Origin: Prostheceraeus crozeri
Lineage: Eukaryota; Platyhelminthes; Polycladida; Euryleptidae
Reading direction: 5' to 3'
DNA length: 64,000 nt
Assembly (NCBI GenBank): GCA_907163375.1
Contig: CAJQUW010011017.1
Span: 1,072,528 to 1,136,527, forward strand
Numbering within the stretch: position 1 is the first letter of the stretch; each line of letters begins with the position of its first letter. The position numbers and the translations under genes were made by a program. The notes under the pieces were generated by a model. The model worked only from the letters and a program-made list of their open reading frames with translations, searched no databases and was not told where the DNA came from. Shown here piece after piece: positions 32,135-43,404 of this stretch.

Positions 32135-33123
32135 CATCTGTTGAGATTTGATAACAATTACACTTTCTTAGCACGTACATGGAGTCAGACACCAAAAAAT
32201 CACCTACATAACTAGGTACGAAATTAACAGGTAGGCTGATTGATGACTAAGAAAACTAATGTTGAAATAATGAATTATGCTTTTATTTGATGCATTGTGA
32301 TTTTTATTGATGTCAGGTAAATCATTACTTTGATCCCTTAAGAATTTCTGTCTTGGATGGTTCATAAATCTTTTTGTGATGCAAAAGTATCCATTTTTGA
32401 CGCAAACAGTGCTCCCACCACTGTTAATCCTAAACAGAAGTTTCCTGAAAACTTTATTGTCTCCTTTTTTCAACTAGGGAGAGAAATAACAGATAGCTTT
32501 CATTTTAGAACCGTCAAAATTAGTAAAAAAAATAGGAATCCTTTATCTATCATTTTCATGGTAAAAGGGTGAAGGATCCGATGAAAGTGTTCCACAAAAT
32601 GCTGTCATGATAAATTGTAATGGATAGGAAAAACATCAAACTAAATTGATAGATGAATCATTTCATATTCCATTTCCTCAAACGCACTTTGAAGTTACAA
32701 CAGATCTTTGTAGCATCACGGTTTACCCTCGCTGCACGTATAAAGCAGGTGTACGCAATTCATGATTATTGAAGAAAATACTTGAAAAGAAATTATATTT
32801 CTCATGACGTATTGAATTGGCAATTTTTTCACTTTGACTACAACGTGGAAACAACATAATTTCACTGTATTTAGTTATCACGAACATTTTCGTGGCATTA
32901 TCGCAAAAGCATAGACAGTAGGTATGATTTTAGCAGAAAGATGAATATATCAAAAATAGTTTCTTTTGAAATGCAGCAAGAAGCAGTGTCTAATCCTCCG
33001 AAGTTTTTTTAATCAATTGGAGAATTTTTTATATATTTAGAACACAATAGCTTGGCGAAAACTTCAATGAATATCAATGTGCATTGAACAAACACTTGAA
33101 TAACATGAAGAACAACGGACTTT
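32135..33123. other. Unassigned sequence
   Basis: AT-rich. Short frames only and no recognisable repeats before the long inverted repeat. Confidence 0.45.
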
Positions 33124-34878
33124 GACACAGAATTAGATTGTTTGACCACGTCACTTTGCTAAAAGTGCAAACTGATTGAAAAAGATGACACATGAAGGAA
33201 CTTTCTAAATGGGCAAAAAGACATTTTTAATGCCTTGCAGAGATAGGAAAAATAATTGTGCGTCGCTTGCTGATTGCTGTGAATTCCTTCAAAATGCTCC
33301 GATCGCTACGATTCCTTCAGATTCGAAGAATTCAGATCATTGTGCAAACGTTCTCTCGATAATGTTGGGTCACCGATCATTATTAAAATTGTTAGCAGGC
33401 GCACGAAAAAAATGTTCCCAAACTTCTCAGTAGAACTTGACATCGACTGCGTCTCTCTGCTCACTGAAACTTCCCACAATTTGGCGTGTTTAATGCTGAA
33501 CTGTCTGCCCATTGTTCGATTGCTATGGTATCATGTCAGTAGATTGTGCCATTTCATAGGCGTTGCATGTTCCAATGTTTCCTTTCTAGTCAAACAGAAG
33601 AACAGACAACCTGTCTAATTCTGTGGTCTTTGCGTATATCAGCGTTATATTGATCTGATTATCTTCGTGGTTACCTGGTCTCTCAACCTCTTGAACCATG
33701 ATCTCTTATCTGGGCGTCTATCCAAGCCTCCCATGAGAAAAACAAAACCGAATTGCTACATACACACAATCTAATGTATTCATCAATCAAACAGGGCGTT
33801 CAAAATCCCTGTGCATTACATAGTGCGAAAAGAATTATGGAGCATCAACACATTGAAGTGCAACGTCAAAGTAATCATTTTGAGTTGAAAATTTACAGGA
33901 AATGTTGACAAGCACAACAATCATAATTTGTTTCCTGCTCGCCTGATTCTCCCTACTATGTTCTCGTGTTTGTTAACAATGGTCATGCTTGAGGTGATTC
34001 CGATGGCTATATAGCTATAATGTGCAGATGGCATCTCTCCATGGTATGTATGAAAACACAAACGAGCAGCTCGCCATCTCTTATTCCTCGCTTTTATGTT
34101 GTCTTTTCCTCTTCCGGTCAGAGAGACGGATACTGTTAAGTCGGTTGTGGTTGGGATGCGCCTTCTCCATTCTGGTCGGTCTTGTGTCAATAGCGTCTTC
34201 ATGTTGTGCCACCATCTCTAAGTTCATCCATGGAACGAAGTTCACAAGGCTTGATGGAATAAATCCATCGAATCATAGAGTTCTCATTTCTCACCAGGGA
34301 AGTAAGGTCATCATCAACCTTTGTCGGTCATGTCTCCGATGCATGCAAAATGTCTCGCCTCACGCGGGCACTGTACACCCGACTCCTGCGCTTCAGTGAG
34401 ATATCCTCACAGAACTAGACAGGCCGTCTCTTCTTCTGTTTGACAAGAATGGAAGTACTGGAACATGTAACGCTAATGAAATGCCACAATCCGCTGACAT
34501 AATGCTATAGCAATCGAACAATGAGCCGCCAGTTCAACCTTTAACACGCCAAATTGTGCGAAGCTTCACTGACTGTTATCAACCGGATCACACAGCAAAG
34601 AGACGCAGTCGATGTCAAGTTCTACAGAGAAGTTTGTGAACGTTTTTTCGTGCGCCTGCTAATCTGCTTTCTTCGAATATGAAAGAATCGTGGCGATCGG
34701 AGCATTTTGAAGGAATTCGCAGCAATCCGCAAGCGACGCACGACTATTTTTCCTATCTCTGTAAGGTATTAAAAATGTCTTTTTGCCCACTTATTAAGTT
34801 CCTGCATGTGCCATCTGTTTGAATGAGTTTGCACTTCTGGCAAAGTGACACGGTTAAACAATCTAATTCTGTGGACAT
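33124..34878. mobile_element. Element with about 0.5-kb inverted arms
   Basis: The left arm 33124-33634 and right arm 34396-34878 align in inverted orientation over about 480-510 bp with many substitutions, so it is old. Shared landmarks are acagaattagattgttt, gggcaaaaagacattttta, aaatgctccgatcg, 'gcaggcgcacgaaaaa' and the outer-to-inner order of all of these. A third, single copy of the arm lies at 44370-44745. On the minus strand the right arm is open as STELDCLTVSLCQKCKLIQT, DGTCRN and later CVACGLL, a Cys-rich pattern, so the arm may derive from coding sequence. The centre (about 33990-34260, minus) is a LINE fragment. No TSD was identified. A foldback or MULE-type long-TIR element is possible. 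Confidence 0.55.
33990..34260 (-). pseudogene. LINE ORF2 C-terminal scrap
   Basis: The minus strand reads MKTLLTQDRPEWRRRIPTTT followed by a low-information tail. '(L)xxDRxxWRRRI' is the usual last motif of LINE ORF2 proteins. About 30 codons are recognisable. It lies between the inverted arms of the 33.1-34.9 kb element. Confidence 0.4.
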
Positions 34879-37239
34879 GCTACCCTCGTTGGTAACTATC
34901 TTGGTAGCGGAAGGTGTATAATCTTCGGATTGTCTGATAGAAAAGTAACACGGATGGATGTATGGAATGCATACATTCTTGTTCATAAAACTGACATCTA
35001 CAAGTTTTCCGTATGATTTTCGTCGTTGATTGAAAAAATCAGTCCGAAAAACTGATCAGACGGATATACCATATCTACGGTGTGAACAGCATATACTCGT
35101 ATTTGTATGAACTATTTTCGTAAAAGCGTCTTCAGTGCTCTTATCAATTCGTCATATCATTCTTTAACAATCGCCGTTCTAAGTTAGAATGTTTACAATT
35201 AGTGAAAATATGAGTAAGTTCGAGAGAAGTTACGACAGAGTTTTATAGAAATGAATTGTCTTAGTGTAGTCTGCTTTGAAAGACAATAAACATGATGAAC
35301 GAAGGGATTTCTCATGAATTCGTCTTTTAAACCTTTTAACATTTTCTACAGACTTGTTATTACATCGGCGTCGTCGGCACCGTAGTTCCCAAACCTGCCT
35401 TGCCATCTTCGAGAAATCATTAACGAGTTTTGAGTAAGTATGATGTATGAAGCATTGTGTACTCTTGATAACGAACATAAGCCCGGCATTATCAGCAGCG
35501 ACTTCTTGATTTTCTTTCAATCTTTTCTACGAAAAAGGCCCCTTGAGATCATGAGCACAAAGCAAGGAATTGGTAAATGAAATTTCATGGAGAAATAGAC
35601 AGCAACGCTAATGTTATTTGTTCTAAAAGCAATAGTGACTATTCAACACCTTTTCTCCAGCTTCACATTGCCAGAATTACTCGAAATTGTGTTCTGTCGA
35701 ATGGAAACAAGTTTCGTTTTGTATCATTTTTGAAATATGTTGAATTAATTCTCACCATGTCTACAGATTGGATGAAAACAAATAAATGGAATGAATTGCT
35801 CAAAATCCAACAGCTTTAATTCTCACGAACTTCAATTGTTGATCATTGCAATGATGAGCAAATTGTGAATACACATGCACTGACTGTGAAATCTGATTGA
35901 ATCCACTGTAAAAATTCTCTGATTGTGGACGTGTTTTACCTGTGACTGAGTGCGTGTGAATGAGGTGTGTGGCTCAGGTGTGGCAACGACAAGTACGGAT
36001 GATTTATAGCGAACGATCGAATTTGTACTGTTTCAACCATAGCGACGAAAACAATAAATTTTTCATTTCTCAGTCAATCATCCGCGATTATAATGAGTCA
36101 ATTTTTTCTATGTGACATTTAAGCGCTCTGTCATGGACGTTACCAATATAACTTTAAGGTAACTATCCATGGCAAGCAACGCTTTGCGAGATATAAATAG
36201 GCATATTTTTGCTCCCTCAACGAAGTGTTGGATAGCTTGTTCTTGGCACACCGTGCAGGCATGGAACTTGAAGTATATATATGTACACGTAACACACTTG
36301 AATACATGCAATTATATATAGGCAGCACAATTCTTTCATGCCTCTCACGTCGTCGTATAATAACCAATTGCGTATGTCAACGCAATAATAACAGACGTAA
36401 GTGTTAATTTCGACAACTCTTCATTTACCAATTCTTTGCAAAATGAAAATGGCTGACAATGTCACGATTTAGAACTAGGGGGTGCAGGCAAGTGACGAGA
36501 AAAGAAAAGATGTCGCATAAACATCGAGGTAATCCAGCGCGTGCAAGTGGATGCACGAAGATCTTCCGAAAGACGAAGATTAAGCGAACGACAAGTCAGT
36601 CATGTCATGTCAGTCAAACATGTATTTGTAGTTACGAAAACTTGAATTATCAATTGATTTTCATTGGTTTTGTACATAGGTCCCATAATGCATTATTCCA
36701 TGACATTCACGCGCATTGCTAAATATATTCTTCTGTGAACCTCTTGATAATTAGGATGAAAATATAACTTAGCTTGACATGCTTTTGAGATTCTGTATGA
36801 AAATGGAGAACTGAATAAAATCATGCCTATAATGATGCTTTATTGTTTCATGACATGATTATCTCCATTGAAATACATGCACCAATGACTGTCCTCTCCA
36901 TCCAATGTTTCATAGTTTCATTATTTGACACATGAATATTTTCATAGATCATTTAAAATAATTCGCAAATATCATCTCATTTCTAAAGAGATGTAACGGG
37001 CCCGGATGGTTGGGCCTGCTCTCAATCCGTGATTTTCAAGTAAAAGGCCTGACCCAAGCTCTCCCGATTTTGAGTTGGTAACCAATTGAGTACAGTCGTA
37101 ACTGATAATCAATTTCCCTGCTTCGAGGCTCACTCACGATGTTTTTCAAATCAGAATTAGCCATATGAGCATTCATAAGGAAATCTAAATGCATGAATGC
37201 AACACGTAAATATGCAAATGCGTACTTGCTTTTGGTACA
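34879..37239. other. Unassigned sequence
   Basis: A minus-strand frame at 35230-35520 has a basic stretch (LRCRRRRCNNKSVENVKRFK) that I cannot place. Nothing else recognisable in 2.3 kb. Confidence 0.4.
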
Positions 37240-38385
37240 TTAGTAGTAGTAGTAAGTGTATATTTCAAATTTCAAATAAATGGAAATCATCCTTACAAAA
37301 AAGTCATGCACTATGTCAAAATGTTTCAACATACATTACACTCTTCACACTTTCATACAATTTTTCAAACGTATCATAACAGGCAAAAAAGTATTTGAAA
37401 ATCGTTCAGTACGGGTAAAAGGCATCTCATACTTATTTGAAAAAGTCAGTTTTCTTGGCAAAAAGTCTCCAAGGATGTGCGATGGAACCGATTCAATTTG
37501 GTCAAAAAGTTTCAAAGTTATTCGCATGCGTCGTTCTTTAACACATTCCTGTGTACACTCACACTTTCTAACAATGCCAGATAGTGTCCAAAACATGATT
37601 TTGTGAACACGATTTTCAACTTTTTGAAGCGTATCACTTTGCTTTTTATTGGCACCAACGAATACTGGACTCGCATATTCAAAGAGGGATCTTATCAGAG
37701 ACGTATAAACCAAATGGAGGTCAGTCAGTGAAATAAGGGGCTTCAGACGTCCTACAATATGAATACGTTGACATGCTTTAGTTTTCAGCTTGCGAAAATG
37801 TTCGTCCCAACTGAGGTCCTCTAGAATTGTTACTCCTATGAGTTTCATTGATGTGACTTGTTCAATTGGTAGATTTTCTGAAATTCGAACGGGACGTTTA
37901 GTAATGAACAGGGCTTTCGATTTTTCTGTATTGAGTTTCATCGAGTTGTTGTCGCACCATTCTCTAAGATTCTGAGTTTCTGTCTTCACCAAGTCTGTAA
38001 TGTCTTCTGGGTTACTTGACTGAAGGGGTACAACGAGTGCAAAGTCATCTGCATATTTCACAACCTGTGTTAATGGTGAGAGACTTTCGAATGATTCGAC
38101 GAATGCAGCAAAAATCATCGGTCCTAAGACAGAACCTTGTGAAACACCAGTCAACAATGGGATCCTTTCAGAATGAGTATTCAAGATCTTAAGTCGTCCG
38201 GTGCGATTTGCAAAATATGACTTTAGCCAGAGAAGAAATCCTTCTGGGAAACCTTTTGCATGGAATCGTTCAATAACAAGGCGATGGTCAAGTCGGTCAA
38301 AAGCACAGCTTAGGTCGTAGCTTAGAATAGAGCTTCCGAAATATTTCAAGTCATCGAAATACTTGGATGACCACATGGATTGCAT
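37240..38385 (-). mobile_element. LINE fragment (3' tail and RT), 5'-truncated
   Basis: The element runs from an unidentified 5' break near 38385 through the 346-codon RT frame to a 3' tail with (TAC)n on the minus strand (agtagtagtagtaagtg at 37240-37257 on plus). It lacks an endonuclease domain. Confidence 0.75.
37345..38385 (-). CDS. Non-LTR reverse transcriptase, 346 codons, open
   Basis: RT palm with all catalytic Asp present: motif A SYDLSCAFDRLDH (D24), motif B TGVSQGSVLGPMIF (residues 79-92), motif C VVKYADDFALVV (D113-D114). Then come a thumb-like LNTEKSKALFITKR, 'LIGVTILEDLSWDEHFRKL', 'YTSLIRSLFEYASPVF' and a connection region. This order is that of CR1/Jockey-type LINE ORF2. RT fingers motifs 0-2 and the AP endonuclease are missing, so the copy is 5'-truncated although its remaining frame is unbroken. 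The Met at 38385 is a chance start; similarity begins about residue 5. It is the least decayed RT in the window and probably a recent insertion. Confidence 0.85.
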   Translation of the reverse strand: MQSMWSSKYFDDLKYFGSSILSYDLSCAFDRLDHRLVIERFHAKGFPEGFLLWLKSYFANRTGRLKILNTHSERIPLLTGVSQGSVLGPMIFAAFVESFESLSPLTQVVKYADDFALVVPLQSSNPEDITDLVKTETQNLREWCDNNSMKLNTEKSKALFITKRPVRISENLPIEQVTSMKLIGVTILEDLSWDEHFRKLKTKACQRIHIVGRLKPLISLTDLHLVYTSLIRSLFEYASPVFVGANKKQSDTLQKVENRVHKIMFWTLSGIVRKCECTQECVKERRMRITLKLFDQIESVPSHILGDFLPRKLTFSNKYEMPFTRTERFSNTFLPVMIRLKNCMKV

Positions 38386-38389
38386 TTAT

Positions 38390-38960
38390 CTGAGGTAACT
38401 CTGGCTCCAGGGGAAGGTCTGGCCACTCCAGGGAATAGATCTGGTGACCGGGGAGAACAGTTCCATTGACATCTGGCAAAGACGGCACAACGGGATTCCT
38501 TCTGGGAACATGTAAGTCCGAGAGCGGTTGATTAATGGCTGTGTCTGGGGTAGCGAGAGTTTGGTCTGGTTACTTGGTGTCAGGGTTGGTTCTTGTTGTC
38601 CTCCGAGCTGATGCTTATGACTGGGGGAGACACCCCTGTAACTGGAAATGTGAGAGTCGCCACAGTCAGCGCTTGTGAGCACTCCCTGATAATGTGGAGG
38701 GTTGCTGACAGGGTTGTTTTCGTCGGAAGTCAGCATGAAGCAGATGCAAACGAATCGGAGTTAAGGAGCTTGATGGGGACCTTCCCGTAAGAGCAGTTGT
38801 GTCCCTTGTCGGCTTCATGGAGTGTCCCTGCATGCCTGCATCCTTTGTAACACATCAAGATCTCCAAAGGTGGTGGTGCATGGCTGCTGTTAACTTGCTG
38901 CTGGGAGGATTGGGCTAGATTGATGCTACTCTGTGTCCCACTCCGCACTTTCGGATTTTC
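38390..38960 (-). pseudogene. GC-richer coding-like island, unidentified
   Basis: On the minus strand a possible acceptor (ttacggtttcag|GAA, exon from 38960) opens a 77-codon frame including PPPLEILMCYKGCRHAGTLH, EADKGHNCSYGKVPIKLL and NSDSFASAS, ending at 38730. A second frame continues without gap: SDENNPVSNPPHYQGVLTSA and GDSHISSYRGVSPSHKHQLG. A third then reads SLPDVNGTVLPGHQIYSLEW and PDLPLEPELPQ up to about 38392. The protein-like composition and higher GC throughout suggest one coding sequence with two frame changes, or exons plus unrecognised introns. I do not recognise the family; it could be a host pseudogene, a retrocopy, or the decayed 5' part of the adjoining LINE. Confidence 0.35.
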
Positions 38961-40070
38961 CTGAAACCGTAATTATTCTCAGGGAGCTGTATGTTAAAGA
39001 GAAGTTCAACCGGCAATGCCTGATAATCTCAGCGTCCGTTATGATAGACATGATTGAAATCTGAACAAATTATTCTCCACTGTGGATCAACGAAGTATAA
39101 AAGAAATGTCATGCTTTAGGGGAAGTCAAGAAAAATTATCTGAAAAATCGGCGGCCTACTACACAAAGTGTTTCCTCATTTATCATCATATGTGTTATCA
39201 GCGCCCTCGTTGATACTAGAAATTCAAATGAAAAATAAACGCTTGTAAAATTGCTACTGAATTTTCATGACTTTGTCTCCGATTTTGAGGATCGGTTTTG
39301 GGTTAGACAGAGTAGAGTGATGCCTGCTTTCCTGTAGTTGTAATATCACGGCTTCAGGTTCCCCAACCCTTGTGATCGGCAGTCCATGTCATTACCCATT
39401 CAACCACAGGATCATCATGTAGGGAATCTGATACTCACTAAGTTACAGATGGACAAGTGCAATGATGTTCTTTTCATTAGATCCGTTGGTTTTTTGAATC
39501 AGATAATTGATTTTGCAGCAGCAGTGGTCATCGATGATTAAGTATTATCGTCTACATGATGGTATGCACAATTCCTAGAGGAATACATGCTACGAGTTGT
39601 GGTCATTTGACAATCATCTATCGGCTGCTGGCTGCAGTAACAGTGATGAAATCGGACACCTGCAGATCAAATGTCTAATGCCGACTGCCAAAGAAACACA
39701 GAGTTAACGTTTTTGATTAACGATTCAAGACTTGTCTTTCAATGAGACCGCTACGATTGAAGATGAACAGGCAGCTGTTTCCGACTGTTTTCCACACAAT
39801 AACAACGATGTTCAGATGCACAATGCTCAAGTAAGTTTCCCGTAAAACGACAAACAACAACTGAGGGAGTCTTTGTGAAGTAATAATGCAAGCCTAGTCA
39901 AAGAAATATCTGTTCAGATTGTGTTACATTCGTAAAACTAGAAGAAAGTAAAAGTTAGGTCAAATTCTTTTCTGCAGCCTTCCATTGCGTCGATTGCAAC
40001 TCCTAACGAACGCAATTCTAACTAAAGACCTTACAAGTATGCACAACTTCGAATCCGCTATCAAATTCAC
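38961..40070. other. Unassigned sequence with weak tRNA-like and exon-like patches
   Basis: On the minus strand at 39350-39415 'cctgtggttgaatgggtaat' and, 35 nt on, 'gggttggggaacc' could be a decayed SINE head. At 39730-39830 (plus) a frame DLSFNETATIEDEQAAVSDC through VQMHNAQ ends at a consensus donor CAA|gtaagt, but the acceptor side is poor. Both are weak. Confidence 0.25.
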
Positions 40071-40443
40071 AAATGTAAATTTCGACTCAAACGCACACTA
40101 GCGGATGTAATAATAAAAAGGCTCCAATAACCAGGTCCGTGCAAAAAAGGCTGGGTGGGATTTGTTTCCACTAAGGTTTATCAGTATCCAACGTTGCCCT
40201 CGTTCCTCCAGAGCTTACATCATGAAGCAAGATTTCTATGAAATGTTGCAGAGAATAGATATAGGAAGCATTGTGATGAATTGATAATCCATATATGAAT
40301 TGGAGGAACGAGGACAACGTTGGACACTGACAAACCTTAGTGGAAACAAATCCCACACAGCCTTTTTGCACGGACTTGGGTATTGGAGCAAGAGGCCTTT
40401 TTATTGCTGTACCCTATATGTGTTTGAGTCGAAATTTACATTT
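40071..40443. repeat. Foldback element with about 140-bp arms
   Basis: The left arm 40071-40210 and right arm 40301-40443 are inverted copies with about 85-90% identity. Shared words include aaatttcgactcaaac, gtgcaaaaaaggctg, 'gggatttgtttccactaagg' and cgttcctcca. A 90-bp centre separates them. No coding capacity was recognised. Confidence 0.75.
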
Positions 40444-42519
40444 CGAAAGGTGAGAAATAAGATTGTAGAGATATTGTTAACAATTGTGGATCCAAAGCTG
40501 AAATAACTTTCCAGCAATACAAGATGCATTTTTCATCACTCTACCGCTAAATTGTCCACTTACATAGTGCAAACTGTTCTCAAATGCAGAATCTCTGTTA
40601 CTTTTACGCATGATCGCATGTGATTAGTTGGCAAATATGAACAACTCGGCTTAAATGTAATTAAGATGAAAGTTATAATTATTTTCATGATTCAATGCCA
40701 AAAGAATGTCGAACACATTTCATAGCAGTCAGTCATGAATTTGACGAACCTCTGATATCAAGAAAATTAGAATTGATGACCATGTGCAGCAAATCATCCA
40801 TCCATTGAGCCAAAAAAAAGCGAACAGGGAAATAATTATCAAACATCTGGAATACTTAATGGTATTGAATTGTTTGTCGTCTGAATTATGATAAAGGAAG
40901 TTACATAATAAAAGCGTCACTTCAACTAACACTCTGATTAATTAATCTAATTTTACTCGCATATCGTCATCAACATCATATTCTGACTTAGAATCAGATA
41001 TTCGGTAACTTATAAAGCTTCCTGTGTTGTCGAGCACTGTGTCAAGTCATGACTCATCACGCTAAAGTTTTGTTTGAGCCCCCGAGTTCAAGTGACTATG
41101 GAAAAGAAGCAGCAAATGCAAATACTGAAAGGCAATTCCAAGAAATTAGTCCCATACTGGGCTAAATCAGCGTCGAAACCAGCATGACGTGTCGGCAATG
41201 CAGTAGAAAGAATCCTAGATGAATTTTCACCTCTTATTGAGACTTCTCCGTAAAGTTCACCGACGTCATGCAAGCACAAAAGAGTCGGTATAAGTGAACT
41301 ATTGGGACATGGGTGATGAATCCGAATAACCCAAAAAAGGTCAAAAAAAGTCAATTATTTATAGGCCTACATGCATGTTGTAATGAAACGCTTTTGTGAT
41401 AAACAAAAAGCACGCATTTGTAGTCTAAGCTTGGTAGCAATGATAGGCAAATATGACATATACTTGTATGCACTTATATGCACTTATTATGAAGTTTATT
41501 GCCCGTATAGTAAACTGATTACTTTGTATGCGATGCTATGTATCTTAAGTGCACGAAAAAGTGACAATCAAGAAGTCTGGAACAACGTAGGTACTTCAGT
41601 CCAAACTGCAATATAAATTTTGTATTAAAGATTTACCGCACAATAAAGATGATTCATCTTGGATCATGGGTCTCATCTTATGGGTGCACCCTACACCGAG
41701 ATAGGGCCCTACAGCTGCCCTCATTTGAATAGTCACACAGTGAGTGAAATCTTCTGTGACCGATTTGTACGAAGATTTGTTCAATGGTATTTCCTACACC
41801 TCAGCAGTTATTCCTAATTATACATCGTCATACCTTTTTGATTATCTGCATTCACTAGGCTATTCACCTATGCGCCAATACAACGGAATTTTCATTTCTT
41901 TAAAAGAAATGATGTTCATACTATAATTCGAAAAACATACCTGCGAGTAAAAGTATGGTAGATAGTTGCGGGCTCTACAGAGCAGCCATGATGCTTCATC
42001 AGCATGATGCTATCGAGGGGAATTATTACTATGCTAATTAAACTGCTCAGAATACACTGAGATGGGAAATTGCTATTAGTGAACTTGTCTAAGGTAAAGT
42101 GATTGACAATTTGACATGCTGTTCAGAAGGGATTAGAAGCACTACTCAAAGACTTGATCTCACTTTCATCATTGTCTGATGGGCTTCTCTGATCAAACTA
42201 TTTGAAATTTTACCCAAATCACAATCTGCCGTGCGATGCAATACGTTTAATTTCGTGTCAGCTGAGAATTGGACTGATATTTAATCAAGTACTAGTACAG
42301 TTGAATCCGATGAATGTCGCACCTCACGAGAGATGAAGTTATAGTTTGATATTATCGAGTGCATGTGATTGAAAGTCATGACAGATTTTGGGTACTCGCA
42401 TCAAGTCACATGTTTTTTCCAAATATTTCCACGTCAATGAGATGGCCAGTTTCTTGGAGTTGTGAAATTTGCGGTGCTTTTTACTCATCCCGGCCCTACT
42501 CAAGTCAAATAGCCATAAA
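40444..42519. other. Unassigned sequence
   Basis: Over 2 kb of AT-rich DNA with short frames. No repeat pairs or splice-bounded exons that I can defend. Confidence 0.4.
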
Positions 42520-42808
42520 GTGCAGTGGAAAGCATTGATCTGATAGCTATAACCCAGTCAGACTAAGCAGCTTTGAGCAAGAGTGGTATACTTTCTCCAA
42601 GCGGATAGGTAGGAAGATAAAGAAAAAATGCTCCTTGCTTAGAATCAGAAGCACATTCGGTCAGTTATCCCACTCTCATTCGTTTTGTGCTGAGTGTTTA
42701 GCATGAAAGCAGGGTGATTTGAAAGTCTTTGATTTGACCCGACCTAGATTTGAACCTAGGTCTCCCGGACGCAGAGCGAACACTCAACCACAAGGCCACT
42801 GAACCGGT
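42520..42808 (-). mobile_element. tRNA-like SINE (second family), minus
   Basis: The minus strand from 42808 reads gttcagtggccttgtggttg, then gttcgctctgcgtccgggag, and box B-like ctaggttcaaatctaggtcg. The boxes and spacing fit a tRNA-derived head (42735-42808). The sequence after it down to about 42520 may be the body. A true tRNA is unlikely because the acceptor ends do not pair convincingly. Confidence 0.5.
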
Positions 42809-43118
42809 GTCAAAAAATCTTCTTAAGAGGATATATATGTTTGTGAGAATAGTGCAAAACTGTTGATGTAACTTGTGTGCACTTTATTAAAAGAGGAATA
42901 GCATGTTTAAGAGAATTTCTCGCCAGGAAATTCGATTTACGCCAAAACTCCTTCCATCTGTAAAAGCACTTACACAAAGATGCTTCTGGAGACCTGATAT
43001 GATACAACAACTAGAATGAGCTACCATGAGCCTATGAACTGGCGGAGAGAATATTCGGTATTTTTAGACCGAGCACAATATTGAATAATGAAAATCACGG
43101 AGTCAGCTTTCTTTAAGC

Positions 43119-43404
43119 TTCAATGCGAATACAAAACAGATTCAATTCTCTCCCGATATTTTTAATGCCAAGTAAAGTAAATTGAAATTAAAACAAAAAA
43201 TATCGTCAAACGTTTCTGGTTCAGACCTTTTGTCATGGCAGACTACTTGAATGTGAAATCTGGACCCGAAACGTAGATGCCAAGCAGAACACATGAATCT
43301 GGACCCGAAACGTCTGGCAATATTTTTTGTTTTCATTTCAATTTACTTTACTTGGCATTAAACATATCGGGAGAGAATCGAGTCTGTTTTGCATTTATAT
43401 TGAA
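43119..43404. repeat. Older palindrome of PLE tail sequence
   Basis: The left arm (43119 to about 43220) and right arm (about 43300-43404) are inverted copies with roughly 10% divergence (ctctcccgatat, 'taatgccaagtaaagtaaat', cgtttc/gaaacg). The centre has two direct copies of 'aatctggacccgaaacgt' (about 43257-43275 and 43302-43320). The head-to-head layout is the same as at 31849-32112 but decayed and with a larger centre. No TSD was recognised. Confidence 0.7.

Noticed and set aside
35230-35520. Basic 96-codon ORF as a transposase fragment
   Set aside because: Only a short Arg/Lys-rich stretch; no catalytic or HTH motif could be read.
39730-39830. Exon with consensus donor (reads DLSFNETATIEDEQAAV...)
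   Set aside because: The acceptor lacks a polypyrimidine tract and no partner exon was seen. It is mentioned only inside the unassigned stretch.
42735-42808. Possible tRNA gene on the minus strand
   Set aside because: Same reason: tRNA-like boxes without a proper acceptor stem, and similarity to the 31.5-kb head.
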